Of a DNA stretch of 64,000 bases, positions 53,764 through 62,984 are shown in pieces (position 1 is the stretch's first letter; every line of letters starts with the position of its first letter). The notes under the pieces are model-generated. The model was given only the letters and a program-made list of their open reading frames with translations. It had not been told where the DNA came from and did no database searches. The position numbers and the translations under genes are program-made. The stretch lies in contig JAPLKS010000007.1 of assembly GCA_026387915.1 (NCBI GenBank), positions 124,001-188,000 of the forward strand, given 5' to 3'. The DNA comes from Gemmatimonadota bacterium (GTDB lineage: Bacteria > Gemmatimonadota > Gemmatimonadetes > Gemmatimonadales > Gemmatimonadaceae).

Positions 53764-55310
53764 TTAATCAACGCGAGGGAATCCACCCAGTCGCGATAGC
53801 GCTGCGTCGCACCATCGAGGTCGAGCGCCACGTTCGCCTCGCGGCGACTCTCGCTCAGCCACGCATCGGCTGAGTCGGCATCGGGCGTGGCGGTCAGGCG
53901 ATCGTATAGCAGACGACTCCGTTCGAACCGTACACTCGGTTCAATCGGATTGCGCACCAGCGCCTTCTCCATCGCGGCCGTCGCGCCGGCAATATCGCCG
54001 GCACCACGCTGCGCACGGCCGAGCGCGGCATGAAAGCGCCAGTCATCACCAACTAAAAGTGCCGCTTGTGCCGCTTCCGTGGCGGTCGCAAAGTCGCCGC
54101 GGGCCACCGCGTCGCGCGATTCCACCCAGGAGAGAAATCCACGCACCGCGCGGAGTCGCGGCTCCTCCGCCAGACGGGAGTCCGCTTGATCGGCGAGTTT
54201 GCCGAGCGCTTTCAGCGATCCGCCGGACTGCGGATCGAGCACCAGCGCATACAGGATGTAGCTCCGCAGACTGAGCGGTTGAATCATCAGCGCGCGCCGA
54301 AATGCCTCTGCGGCACCCACCGCATCACCACGCGCTTGCGCCATGGAGAGCAGGAGCCAGTAGCCGCCAATCGCCATCGGGTCGCTTCGCAGCGCCGACG
54401 CAATTTCGAGTTCGGCTCGGCGGAATTCACGCTTCATACCGTCGAGTTGCTGGCGCGTGGTGGTTTTGATCGGTTGATCGCCGCGCAACAACAGCCCAGA
54501 CCGCACATACGCCGACGCACGCACTAGGTGCGCGAGGTGGCTCGCCGGACGCGCGGCAAGCCACGCGTCCATTTGCACTTCGGCGGCCGGCCCAGCATAG
54601 CCGAGTGCTTTGAGGGTGGTCCCCCACCGAATTTCGGAGCGCGGGTGCGTCAGCGCATCGCGTTCGAGGCGGCCCAGGACGAGTTCGAGGGAATCGAACT
54701 GCGATCGTTCGAGCGCGCCGCGCAACACCGCCAGCGTGTCCGCGTCTTGCGGCGCCACCGTCACGTCGCTTGCCGCGGCGGTGCGACCATTGTCGTCCTT
54801 GGGCAGCGGCAGACTCGTGATCAGATCCGCCATTGGACTGCTGACGACGCTGTTGAATAAGTGATTGAGGGTCTGATAGCCACCGATCGCCGTTCCACTG
54901 ATCGCGACCACGGCCACAAGCCGTGCGATAGGTTGCTGCCAACCGCGCAGCAACAACAAGTTGATCACGCTCGCCATGATTCCCATGAGGACACCCGGAA
55001 GCGTCACCGTGAAGGCGAGCCCAACGGGCACGGCACCGAGCGCCCACTCCCACCATCGCATGGGCGGAACGAGTTCAATCGGCTGATCACGGAACTGTAC
55101 GCGCGGCACGGGATCGAGGAAGATCTTCCGTACCAGAATTTTCTCCGTGGTACCGTCAGCCATCGGCACCACAAACGGCTCGCCGTCTTCGTAGGAGAGG
55201 CGCTCGAGATGCACGCCGCGCAATGCAATTGCGGTGCGACCGTCCCAGCCGCGCGAGAGCACGAGCACGGGTCCGCCGCTCAGAGGAACCTTGAAGGTCC
55301 AACTCGCCAT
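53742..55310 (-). CDS. Membrane protein with C-terminal TPR-like repeats
   Basis: A 522-residue protein. An N-terminal beta-rich cytosolic segment of about 90 residues precedes two or three membrane helices (about residues 90-155, ALGAVPVGLAFTVTLPGVLM). The remaining 350 residues are helical repeats in the TPR style (for example ATEAAQAALLVGDDWRFHAA). ATG at 55310 is the first start before SWTFKVPLSGG. A scaffold role near MoxR is possible. The family is not recognised. Confidence 0.65.
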   Translation of the reverse strand: MASWTFKVPLSGGPVLVLSRGWDGRTAIALRGVHLERLSYEDGEPFVVPMADGTTEKILVRKIFLDPVPRVQFRDQPIELVPPMRWWEWALGAVPVGLAFTVTLPGVLMGIMASVINLLLLRGWQQPIARLVAVVAISGTAIGGYQTLNHLFNSVVSSPMADLITSLPLPKDDNGRTAAASDVTVAPQDADTLAVLRGALERSQFDSLELVLGRLERDALTHPRSEIRWGTTLKALGYAGPAAEVQMDAWLAARPASHLAHLVRASAYVRSGLLLRGDQPIKTTTRQQLDGMKREFRRAELEIASALRSDPMAIGGYWLLLSMAQARGDAVGAAEAFRRALMIQPLSLRSYILYALVLDPQSGGSLKALGKLADQADSRLAEEPRLRAVRGFLSWVESRDAVARGDFATATEAAQAALLVGDDWRFHAALGRAQRGAGDIAGATAAMEKALVRNPIEPSVRFERSRLLYDRLTATPDADSADAWLSESRREANVALDLDGATQRYRDWVDSLALIKPKRRGA

Positions 55311-55580
55311 CGTTGGTACTCGCTCACGGGGGGATAGGCGCCTTCCAACGGGATTATCCTGACAGTCGGATGTCCGCAGGCACCCCAAATGTGTGTCAGG
55401 AACCGCAAGAACGCGAATAGTGGTGCGTTCCTGGTCGACGGCCATCGTAGGGACTTGCCGAAACGGTTACGGTTTGGGATTCTAATGGCCGACCCTGCGC
55501 GAGTGACGCTGCGGTGACGGCACTCGCTTTCGTATGGAATGGCGGCATTCTGGTATTCACCATGGCGGAGGAGCCCGCTC
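55311..55580. other. Divergent intergenic region
   Basis: About 270 bases between the TPR gene (minus) and the large regulator (plus). It must hold both promoters. A loose TTGCCG-like -35 occurs at 55455 on the plus strand, without a convincing -10. No small gene or RNA was seen. Confidence 0.4.
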
Positions 55581-58500
55581 ATGCGCGTGCGTTTGTTACG
55601 GGCGATGACAATCCGCATCGGCCGTACCTCCATCAGGCCTTCGTCGCACGTGCAGTTCGCACTCGCCATGTATTTGGCGGCAACTGGCGGGCAATCCGTG
55701 AGCCGAGCACGGCTGCTGGAGCTGTTCTATCCAGATGCGTCGCTCACCGACGCACGTCATGCACTTCGACAAATGCTGTACCGCCTGCGACGTGCGGGGC
55801 TCGAGTTTGGCGAGTCGCACGAGTCGCTGCTGGTCGATCCGGCGATGATCGACGCGGATTTCCTGACCGCGCTCACGCCGGAATGGGCCCACAGCGCCAG
55901 TGTGGAGGAGCTCACGGCCGCCACGCGATTCTTGGCGGATGTCGCGATGCTCTCCACGCCCCATTTTGAGGAGTGGCTCGACGGCCTACGCGCGCAGGTT
56001 GCGGCGGCGGCACGCCGCGCGCTGCTGACGCGCTTGGCGGCCACGCGCCGCGAGGGACGTTGGGCGGAGTTGGATGCGCTGGCGCAGTTGTTGCTCACGA
56101 TTGATCCGCTCAACGAGGAAGCGACACTCTCGCGCGCCGAGGCGTTGGCGATGGTGGGCGCGAAGGCGGAAGCGATTCGGATGCTCGACACGTTCGTGGA
56201 AGAGGTCGACGGGCGATCGCAGGATATTTCATTGCCCGCGAAAGTGTTACGGCGGCGCATCTCGGACGCCGTCGTGACGCATCCGCATGCGGGTATGGCC
56301 ATTCGGCCGTTTATTGGTCGGCAGCAAGAGCTCGGGCAGCTGCAGGACGCGATGGATCGTGCGGCAGCGCGAGCCGGCACGCTGGTAGCGATGTCCGGAG
56401 CGTCGGGCATGGGGAAGTCGCGACTGGCCGCGCAGGCCAATGCGGTGGCCGGGCTCCGAGGCTTTCGTCGAGTGGAGGTTCGTCTGTCGCAGCAGGATGC
56501 GACGCGGAGCCTCGCACTGTTTTCTGAGTTGGTGCCGCTCATTGTGGCGTCGCCCGGTGGCGCCGCGTGCTCGCCGGATTCGATGAGTGTCCTGCTGGCC
56601 TTTACGCAGCCGGAGGACAGCGCGGCGGCCGCGCGGCGGGCCACCGAACGCGCGATGTCGCGGAGTTTGGTGCGGCGTTCGTTGATCGACGTGATTGAGG
56701 CCGTGACGGACGAGGCACCGCTCTTCGTGCTCGTGGACGATGCGCACCGCTTGGATCCGGCCAGCACGTCCCTGCTCGTGGATGTCGTGGGCGGCACGGC
56801 GCACTGTCGCGTCGTGTGGTTGCTGTGCGGCACCGACTGGGACGATGTGCGATGGCGCGACCTGCGAGCGCTGACCACGGTTCGGCTCCCACTGAGCGGC
56901 CTCTCGCGATGCGACTGCGATGCCTTTGCGACCAGTGTGCTCACCCACACGCTCGGCGCCGAGGAGAGCGCGCGATTGGACGAGTGTTATGTCGCCACGA
57001 ACGGCAATCCATTGTTTGTCCGAGAGTGGATGCTGCACTACTCGGTTCCCGGGAATGCGGAGGCCGCACCCGGACGCATGCGTGATACGCTCTTGGCACG
57101 CGCCCGCACCCTATCGGATGCGGGATTGCATGTGCTGCGCGCCTGCGCGTTGCTGGGTGCACACGCGACGCCAGAATCGGTGCGCGCCGTCCTCGATCTT
57201 TCCACGCCGGTACTCCTGTCTGCGCTTGAGGAGATCGGGAAGGCCGATCTTCTGTCGGTGGACACGTCCACGGCGCTCACGATGCATGACGTGCCCGCGG
57301 GGATCGTCACCGAGGATTTGAGCCCGGCCGTCCGTGCGCTACTGCATTATCGGATTGCGGAGTATTTGGAGACTCGCGCGGCCGGCGTGTGGATTCCTCG
57401 ACTGGCGTGGGACGCGGCCCGGCACTTTCAAGATGCGGGCGACCCGAAGCGGGCGCGAGTCCTCCTCATAAGCTACGGACGCCACCTCATGACGCTTGGC
57501 GCACCGGCCGAGGCGGCGGAGACGTTCGCGCTCGCGGTGCCGCTATCGGTGACGACGGAGGACCGGCTTCGCGTCACCGTGGACTATGCGCACGCGCTGT
57601 ACTGTGCGGGGAGCAGTCGACAGGTGACGGTGGTGGTGTCCGAGGCGCTGGGGCAGTATCGGCGGGAGGAAGCGCTAGAGGAGGCGGCGTGTGAGTTGGA
57701 GTTGATCGGGATTGAGGCGGCGTGGGGGGTTGGGGAGGATGCGCATTCGAATCTCGACAGGACAGAACGCCTCCTTCGTCGCCCAGGAATTAGTGAGCGC
57801 GTCCTCGGCAAAGCTGCGACGCTCGCCTCGGGCCTTGCCGCCGAACTCTGGGACACAGAAACGCTCAATCGCATTGACAACCTCGTTTCCGCGCGCACCT
57901 CAGGGACTGACTCCACAGTCAGCTCCATTCACACCGCTCAAGGCATTTCCCTCTTTCAGCGCGGCGCGTTCGATGACGCAGCTTCTGCCTTCTTGCGCGC
58001 CATCGACATTGACAGCCAGTCAACTGACAGTATTTCGCTAATCACCGCACTACATGGGCACGCGAACGTGCTACGCCAGGTTGACCGAATCGATGAAGGC
58101 ATGAGACAACTTCGGCGGGCCTTCGAAGTTTCCTCAAAGCTTGGACTAAGCGTCTTTGCGTCTAGGATAGCGGACCGAATGAGCGCCCTTCACTTCGATC
58201 GATATGAAGTAGAAGAAGCTCACAGCTGGCTTGGCGTCGCCGAACGGTGGGTTCGCCGGTCTGAGCACCTGACTGCACAGAACAGCATCGCTCATCAGCG
58301 GCAAATGCTTGCGGTGCACTTTGGCTCACTGCCCCTCAGCGGCGCAGAGGCATCCCAACCGTTACCGATTCTGATCGACGACAGAGTATCATCAAGACGC
58401 CTCGCCAATTTGGCACTGGCATGCCATACGGCGGCGCTCGAGGAGAACGGCGACATCCTCGCACTCACGGTCCCTCATTTACTAAAAGCAGTGGGACAAG

Positions 58501-58694
58501 CCAGCCCAACGACATTATGCGACTATGCTCTTTCGGCGTTGCTCTCAGCCGCTCGCTTCACATTGGACCGATCGACTTGCATGGAGGCCGTGGAGAACCG
58601 CAGAACGCACCGCCTTCCCACAAACCGCGACGAAAAGTGGTACTTGGTAGCAGCGATCAACAAAGATTGGTCCACACTTTACGGGCGCCAGTAA
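55581..58694 (+). CDS. Large SARP/AAA-type transcriptional regulator with TPR-like region
   Basis: A 1037-residue regulator. Residues 1-90 form an OmpR-like winged helix as in SARP/BTAD proteins (SRARLLELFYPDASLTDARHA). A helical BTAD-like domain follows. FIGRQQELGQ begins an AAA/NB-ARC-like ATPase (Walker A GASGMGKS near 275, Walker B FVLVDDAHRLD near 380). The rest is TPR-like. ATG at 55581 has GGAGGAG upstream. The last 320 residues use AT-richer codons than the first part, so a fusion or recombination at about 57.73 kb is possible. Signal and targets are unknown. Confidence 0.8.
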   Translation: MRVRLLRAMTIRIGRTSIRPSSHVQFALAMYLAATGGQSVSRARLLELFYPDASLTDARHALRQMLYRLRRAGLEFGESHESLLVDPAMIDADFLTALTPEWAHSASVEELTAATRFLADVAMLSTPHFEEWLDGLRAQVAAAARRALLTRLAATRREGRWAELDALAQLLLTIDPLNEEATLSRAEALAMVGAKAEAIRMLDTFVEEVDGRSQDISLPAKVLRRRISDAVVTHPHAGMAIRPFIGRQQELGQLQDAMDRAAARAGTLVAMSGASGMGKSRLAAQANAVAGLRGFRRVEVRLSQQDATRSLALFSELVPLIVASPGGAACSPDSMSVLLAFTQPEDSAAAARRATERAMSRSLVRRSLIDVIEAVTDEAPLFVLVDDAHRLDPASTSLLVDVVGGTAHCRVVWLLCGTDWDDVRWRDLRALTTVRLPLSGLSRCDCDAFATSVLTHTLGAEESARLDECYVATNGNPLFVREWMLHYSVPGNAEAAPGRMRDTLLARARTLSDAGLHVLRACALLGAHATPESVRAVLDLSTPVLLSALEEIGKADLLSVDTSTALTMHDVPAGIVTEDLSPAVRALLHYRIAEYLETRAAGVWIPRLAWDAARHFQDAGDPKRARVLLISYGRHLMTLGAPAEAAETFALAVPLSVTTEDRLRVTVDYAHALYCAGSSRQVTVVVSEALGQYRREEALEEAACELELIGIEAAWGVGEDAHSNLDRTERLLRRPGISERVLGKAATLASGLAAELWDTETLNRIDNLVSARTSGTDSTVSSIHTAQGISLFQRGAFDDAASAFLRAIDIDSQSTDSISLITALHGHANVLRQVDRIDEGMRQLRRAFEVSSKLGLSVFASRIADRMSALHFDRYEVEEAHSWLGVAERWVRRSEHLTAQNSIAHQRQMLAVHFGSLPLSGAEASQPLPILIDDRVSSRRLANLALACHTAALEENGDILALTVPHLLKAVGQASPTTLCDYALSALLSAARFTLDRSTCMEAVENRRTHRLPTNRDEKWYLVAAINKDWSTLYGRQ

Positions 58695-58740
58695 CACGAG
58701 CCCTCGAGCAGCTACGACGCCCGGCTATTGACTGGCGTGA

Positions 58741-60114
58741 CTATAGTGCGACTGGCTGAGGTCGTTGTGTCGACTGGAGCTCAGGCACGACCTCATGTAG
58801 ATGCTCTTCGACTTGCTCTGCGCCAGCGGAAACGTCACGTGGCACGGCGTTGCGCGCGATGGCCGTCTCCAAGGCGGGCCAGTGAGACGCATTCAACAGC
58901 TTTACACAAATCGCTGGATCAAACTGCCGACCGCTTTCCTTCATTATTTCTGAGCGGATGACTTCGTACGAGAGGGCGTCTCGATACGGGCGCGTTGTAG
59001 CCATTGCATCGATCGTATCGGCTATAGCAATGAAGCGCGACCACTGCGGTATCTTGTCCCCGACCAGTCCATCTGGATAACCGCTGCCGTCCCATGCTTC
59101 GTGATGACCCCGAATCGCGGAAACCAAATCGTGAAATTGCGACGACTTCCCTACCAGAACTGCACCCTTCGCGGAGTGAGTTTTCATGACAGCAAACTCT
59201 GCTTCAGTGAGTCGGCCTGGTTTCCGGAGAATCGGCGCAAACTCCTCGTGAATCTTGCCCACGTCGTGGAGTAGAGCGGCGGTCGCAAGGCGCTCAATGG
59301 CTCGAGTTCCGAGCCCCGCCGCCCGAGCAACGATTCTCACATACTCAGCGACACGTTGAGAGTGGCCGGAAGTGTACGGATCACGAGCTTCAATCGCAGC
59401 GACCATGATCTGGAGCAACTCTTCATTGAGTCGCTCTAGCTGCCAGTTTGTTTTATAGAAATGCCGAAGACCGAAAAGCGGAATCGCAAACACGACCGAC
59501 CACGCCGGCCCCAGCTTTGCGTACAGGAACGCAAATCCGTACACCGCAGGCACCGCGATCACATCATAGATCAACGCGCTATGCGTGTTCTGCCAAAGCA
59601 CGCCAGCCAGCCTCTGGTGCGTACTGATCGCAATCACCGCACTAACGCAGACCGTATTAACCAAGAAGAACGACGTGAACGCCGCTGCAAACGCGAGCTT
59701 CGAGTGAAGAGAGGCCGCGTCAATGGGACGCCCTCCTAGAGCTCGGAACACCAGGATCGCAACGCTCACGGAAAGTGCGTACTGTCCGAGATTGAACAAG
59801 CCCTTGAGTCGATCACGTCGCTGAAGGATTTCTGCGAGCGCCACCGCAAGCGTTACGGATATGACGACCGAAAGTCCTGGTGCCACCGCTACAGCGCTCA
59901 TGAACGGAACAAACGAAATGTTTCCCATCGCTCCGCGTGGAATGCGATAGGCCATCACGTGCGCAAGAATACCCAAGAGAGCGAAGACCCCCGCGGCCTG
60001 CAGCGAGTCTTCATCGAATCCAAGTTGAGCACGAGCCACGAGCGCCGCGGCTATTAGGGCTGCCGCGACGACTGCTCCTACGAAATACTTTGTTTGGCGT
60101 TCAACCATGACCAT
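58741..60114 (-). CDS. Membrane HD-GYP phosphodiesterase
   Basis: A 457-residue protein. Residues 1-225 carry about seven membrane helices of a sensory module. The HD-GYP domain follows with LLHDVGKIHEEF (283-294) and HHEAWDGSGYPDGLVG (337-352), the HD pair and GYP loop. It should break down cyclic di-GMP to control motility or adhesion. Two in-frame ATGs lie near the start. Codon use is AT-richer than most neighbours. A tiny ORF with a strong ribosome site lies just upstream on the same strand. Confidence 0.92.
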   Translation of the reverse strand: MVMVERQTKYFVGAVVAAALIAAALVARAQLGFDEDSLQAAGVFALLGILAHVMAYRIPRGAMGNISFVPFMSAVAVAPGLSVVISVTLAVALAEILQRRDRLKGLFNLGQYALSVSVAILVFRALGGRPIDAASLHSKLAFAAAFTSFFLVNTVCVSAVIAISTHQRLAGVLWQNTHSALIYDVIAVPAVYGFAFLYAKLGPAWSVVFAIPLFGLRHFYKTNWQLERLNEELLQIMVAAIEARDPYTSGHSQRVAEYVRIVARAAGLGTRAIERLATAALLHDVGKIHEEFAPILRKPGRLTEAEFAVMKTHSAKGAVLVGKSSQFHDLVSAIRGHHEAWDGSGYPDGLVGDKIPQWSRFIAIADTIDAMATTRPYRDALSYEVIRSEIMKESGRQFDPAICVKLLNASHWPALETAIARNAVPRDVSAGAEQVEEHLHEVVPELQSTQRPQPVAL

Positions 60115-60116
60115 GT

Positions 60117-60345
60117 GAGGAAAGAGAACCCCCGACCTCGACTCAACCCCAGCTCAACGTGTCACCGAGCACGAACGCGAAGAGACTCGCGATGATACCA
60201 GCCAGAGCTTGCATGTTGCGTCACCTCCCTTGGGTACTAGAGTCACGCCCACCATCAGACGTGCATACCAGGTTGGCTCCGCTCCTGTTGCTAGTCGGCC
60301 CGCTCAGCTTCTCTCAAAGCCGAAGTCGGGGGTTGTAGTCTCCTC
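60117..60345. repeat. Imperfect inverted repeat flanking the small ORF
   Basis: The left arm (60117-60141) and the right arm (60321-60345) are imperfect inverse copies of about 25 bases, centred on AACCCCCGAC and its complement. About 180 bases, including the 23-codon ORF, lie between. It could form a long-range stem in the leader of the HD-GYP gene. Confidence 0.5.
60143..60214 (-). CDS. 23-residue hydrophobic small ORF with strong ribosome binding site
   Basis: ATG at 60212-60214 follows AGGGAGGTGA by six bases (60221-60230), nearly a full complement of the 16S anti-SD, which is the best such site in the window. The peptide starts MQALAGIIASLFAFVLGD and is mostly hydrophobic, so it may insert in the membrane. 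It ends 28 bases before the HD-GYP start. It may be a leader peptide, a small regulator of the neighbouring membrane enzyme or a signalling peptide. Function unknown, and the ORF is too short for homology. Confidence 0.5.
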   Translation of the reverse strand: MQALAGIIASLFAFVLGDTLSWG

Positions 60346-60395
60346 TGTAAAGTGATTGCGCCAACAGGCACACGCCGCACCGCGCGCATCCGCCG

Positions 60396-61181
60396 CTACC
60401 GCATGCCGTCCACCCAACGATTCGTCGCGTTCAGCACCGCAAGCGCGCCGGCCGTCTCGCTGTTGTCTTTGACCTCGCAGCACCCGGTCAGCAACGTGCT
60501 GCTCCGCCCAGTTTTGGCGCGTAAGCCCACCACAACGAGCTCGCGATCAAAGGCCGAGACGATCTTCACCCCCTCGAGCGTCAGCGAGCGAGCGCCGCCA
60601 TCGGCCAGGACCACCGCCTGCATCGCCGCGCGTGCACTCAACTCCACACGATTCCGATCGCCGGTCTCTACCCCCTCGGCCTCGCCCACAAACAGCTCGC
60701 GCCCACGACGTACCGTCACCTTGCACGTCACACCCTTGGCGCGCGAGCCGCGAAGTTCCACATCCTCGAAGTACAGCGCACGACCGGCATCGTCGACGGG
60801 GGCATGCTCCACCGCGCTCCCTTCTGCCACCGGCGCCGGCAACGTCAACGCCGCTGCCTTTGCCGACGAAACCGCGGCGCCGGGCGCCGAGAGCAACGAC
60901 ACCGCATCCGCTCGCGCCGTCGTCGTGGCCACACTCACCTTGCGATGGTCCACCCGCATCCCGAGCTGCGCCATCAGCGCGCTCTCAATGTTCCGCACCA
61001 TCTGCTTCGCCGGCGTGTCACCCGTCACCAGAACGTGAATCGCCTCCACGTTCCCCGTCTCCGTCGACACAATGCGAACACTCACCACCCCGGCCAACGT
61101 CGCGATCAACTCTTCCGCGCGCTGCAATGGCAATACACTGCCAGCGATCGGCGACGAAACTCCCGGGTGCGGTTGTGTCAC
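60396..61181 (-). CDS. Conserved-looking protein, unknown function
   Basis: A 261-residue soluble protein. The N-terminal 100 residues (ELIATLAGVVSVRIVSTETG then HVLVTGDTPAKQMVRNIESA) form an alpha/beta domain, followed by an Ala/Pro linker and a second alpha/beta region with two copies of a G-R-V-E/D pattern (VRRGRELFVGEAEGVETGDR). GTG at 61181 has GAGG five bases upstream; the longer frame from 61253 lacks one. It lies between the HD-GYP and sigma54 activator genes. No enzyme motif is seen. Confidence 0.62.
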   Translation of the reverse strand: MTQPHPGVSSPIAGSVLPLQRAEELIATLAGVVSVRIVSTETGNVEAIHVLVTGDTPAKQMVRNIESALMAQLGMRVDHRKVSVATTTARADAVSLLSAPGAAVSSAKAAALTLPAPVAEGSAVEHAPVDDAGRALYFEDVELRGSRAKGVTCKVTVRRGRELFVGEAEGVETGDRNRVELSARAAMQAVVLADGGARSLTLEGVKIVSAFDRELVVVGLRAKTGRSSTLLTGCCEVKDNSETAGALAVLNATNRWVDGMR

Positions 61182-61257
61182 TTCTGCCTCTTCAATGGGT
61201 GCAAAACGTGAACGGAGGCACCGCCGAGTAACCGACAGGAATATATGCCCCACCTAA

Positions 61258-61278
61258 CGCTCAAATGACGATTGAGCG
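61258..61278. promoter_or_regulatory. Small hairpin or operator between the activator and the unknown gene
   Basis: CGCTCAA and TTGAGCG flank the seven-base loop ATGACGA. It lies in the leader of the unknown gene, about 75 bases before its start. It could be an operator dyad or an RNA hairpin. Confidence 0.4.
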
Positions 61279-61330
61279 ACCTAATTAGGGACAAAATGTT
61301 CGCGAACTAGCCAGCAGGGCAATAATCGGA

Positions 61331-62905
61331 CTAATTGTCCGATTCGTAGTCGCCCGTGGGAAGCCCATACTCCTTCAGCTTCCGGTACAGGGTGCGCTCC
61401 CCGATATCCAGGACCTCGGCGGCCTTCCGACGGTTCCCGCGCGACTCCCGCAGCGCTGCCTCGATGGCCGACCGCTCTATCTGCGCCATCGTCATGCCAG
61501 GCGTGATGGTCACAACATTCGACGATGAGGGCGAACTCGGGGGCTCCAGCCCCTCCGACACTGAACCGAGCAGTCCGCCCGAGCCGACCCCGCTGCCCAC
61601 GAACCCGTGAGCCGCAATCGCGCTCAAGTGTGACCGGTCATCGTCCACCTTTCGCCGCAAATCCTCAACCTGAAGCTTCAACTCCAGGAGGCTGCGCACA
61701 ATAAACTCGAGCTCCCGTCCCGCGGCCTGCTCGCCCTCGCGCATCATAGGCCCCACATGCACGGGCAACAGCCGCTCCATCCCACTGCCACCACGAAGCT
61801 GCGGGGGAATGTCGTCCACGCCGATCTCGCGACCGTGCGACAACACCACCATGCTCTCCACCAAGTTTCGCAACTCACGCACGTTGCCGGGCCACGCGTA
61901 ACTCACCAACGCCTGCATGGCCTCTGGGGAAATCCCTCGGAACTCGCGATCGTGCTGCTGCGAAAACTCCTGCACGAACCGCCGTACCAGCATCACGATA
62001 TCGTCGCGACGCTCGCGCAGTGGCGGTAAATACATCCGCAACACATTCAAGCGATAATACAAATCGCTCCGGAACGTGCCGCGCTCCACCCCTTCACGGA
62101 GCGGACGATTCGTCGCCGCCACCACGCGCACATCCACCGGAATCGTGTGCGTGCCACCAACGCGCGTGACCTCTCGCGCCTCCAGCACCCGCAGCAGCTT
62201 CACCTGCGTGCTGGGCGAGATGTCGCCAATCTCATCGAGAAAAATCGTCCCGCCGTGCGCGAGCTCGAACCGTCCAATCCGTCGCTCCGCCGCTCCCGTG
62301 AACGCGCCCTTCTCGTGCCCAAAGAGCTCACTCTCCAGCAACGTCTCCGGCAGCGCGCCCACATTCACCGCAATGAACGCCTTACCGCGGCGCGGGCTCA
62401 ACTGGTGCACGGCACGCGCCACCAACTCCTTGCCGGTGCCGCTCTCGCCCTCAATGAGCACGGTGCTACTCACCGGCGCGATCTGCTCGATCTTCACTAG
62501 CAGCTCACGCACGGCTTCACTGTCGCCGTACAGCCCAGTCTCCAGCGCCAACGCCCGTCGATCGACCAAGTTCTTCACGCGCGAGAACAACTCCTCGCTC
62601 GACACGGGCTTGGCCAACACCTCATTGAAACCAACGCTCCGCAACCGCGACTCCAGCTGCGGATCCCCAACGTCGGCCAAACCCAGCACCGCCGCACCAC
62701 TCCACAACTGCTGGCGCACGAGGTGCAGTGTCTGCTGGTCCAGCAGATTGCCGGTAATCACAATCACGTCGGGCCGCTCGCGGGTGACCGTGCTGCCGAG
62801 GTCGTCCATCGGCGAGACCATGGCCGTCTTGATCCCTGCCGCCTCGAGGGCGGCATTGAGACGGACAGCGGGCTCGACGTCAGTGAGCGTGATAAGAACT
62901 TTCAT
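61331..62905 (-). CDS. Sigma54-dependent activator with degenerate receiver
   Basis: A 524-residue NtrC-type activator. The N-terminal receiver-like domain (1-115) has Thr51 where the phospho-acceptor Asp should be, and lacks the acidic pair near residues 7-8, but keeps Lys99. The AAA domain has GESGTGKE (153-160), the sigma54 contact GAFTGA (200-205) and GTIFLDEIGD (219-228). The C-terminal Fis helix-turn-helix is KAAEVLDIGERTLYRKL. A Glu- and Ser-rich linker follows the AAA domain. Activity is probably set by protein partners, not phosphorylation. Target promoters are unknown. Confidence 0.93.
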   Translation of the reverse strand: MKVLITLTDVEPAVRLNAALEAAGIKTAMVSPMDDLGSTVTRERPDVIVITGNLLDQQTLHLVRQQLWSGAAVLGLADVGDPQLESRLRSVGFNEVLAKPVSSEELFSRVKNLVDRRALALETGLYGDSEAVRELLVKIEQIAPVSSTVLIEGESGTGKELVARAVHQLSPRRGKAFIAVNVGALPETLLESELFGHEKGAFTGAAERRIGRFELAHGGTIFLDEIGDISPSTQVKLLRVLEAREVTRVGGTHTIPVDVRVVAATNRPLREGVERGTFRSDLYYRLNVLRMYLPPLRERRDDIVMLVRRFVQEFSQQHDREFRGISPEAMQALVSYAWPGNVRELRNLVESMVVLSHGREIGVDDIPPQLRGGSGMERLLPVHVGPMMREGEQAAGRELEFIVRSLLELKLQVEDLRRKVDDDRSHLSAIAAHGFVGSGVGSGGLLGSVSEGLEPPSSPSSSNVVTITPGMTMAQIERSAIEAALRESRGNRRKAAEVLDIGERTLYRKLKEYGLPTGDYESDN

Positions 62906-62923
62906 GAACCACGAAAGCGAGAG

Positions 62924-62965
62924 AACGAAAGACCGTTAACGGAGAACGGTAAACGACGAACAACA
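62924..62965. repeat. Heptad repeat array 3 (degenerate)
   Basis: Units AACGAAA, GACCGTT, AACGGAG, AACGGTA, AACGACG, AACAACA, in the same register as arrays 1 and 2 (RACSGTT). It lies between the sigma54 activator start and the gcvT stop, both on the minus strand. GACCGTTAACGG is shared with array 1. Confidence 0.6.
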
Positions 62966-62984
62966 CGAGCGATCGCCAACGCCA

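Noticed and set aside
61280-61330. Sigma54 promoter before the unknown gene
   Set aside because: A TGGC-like element occurs but the spacing to the GC element is wrong, so it is not claimed.
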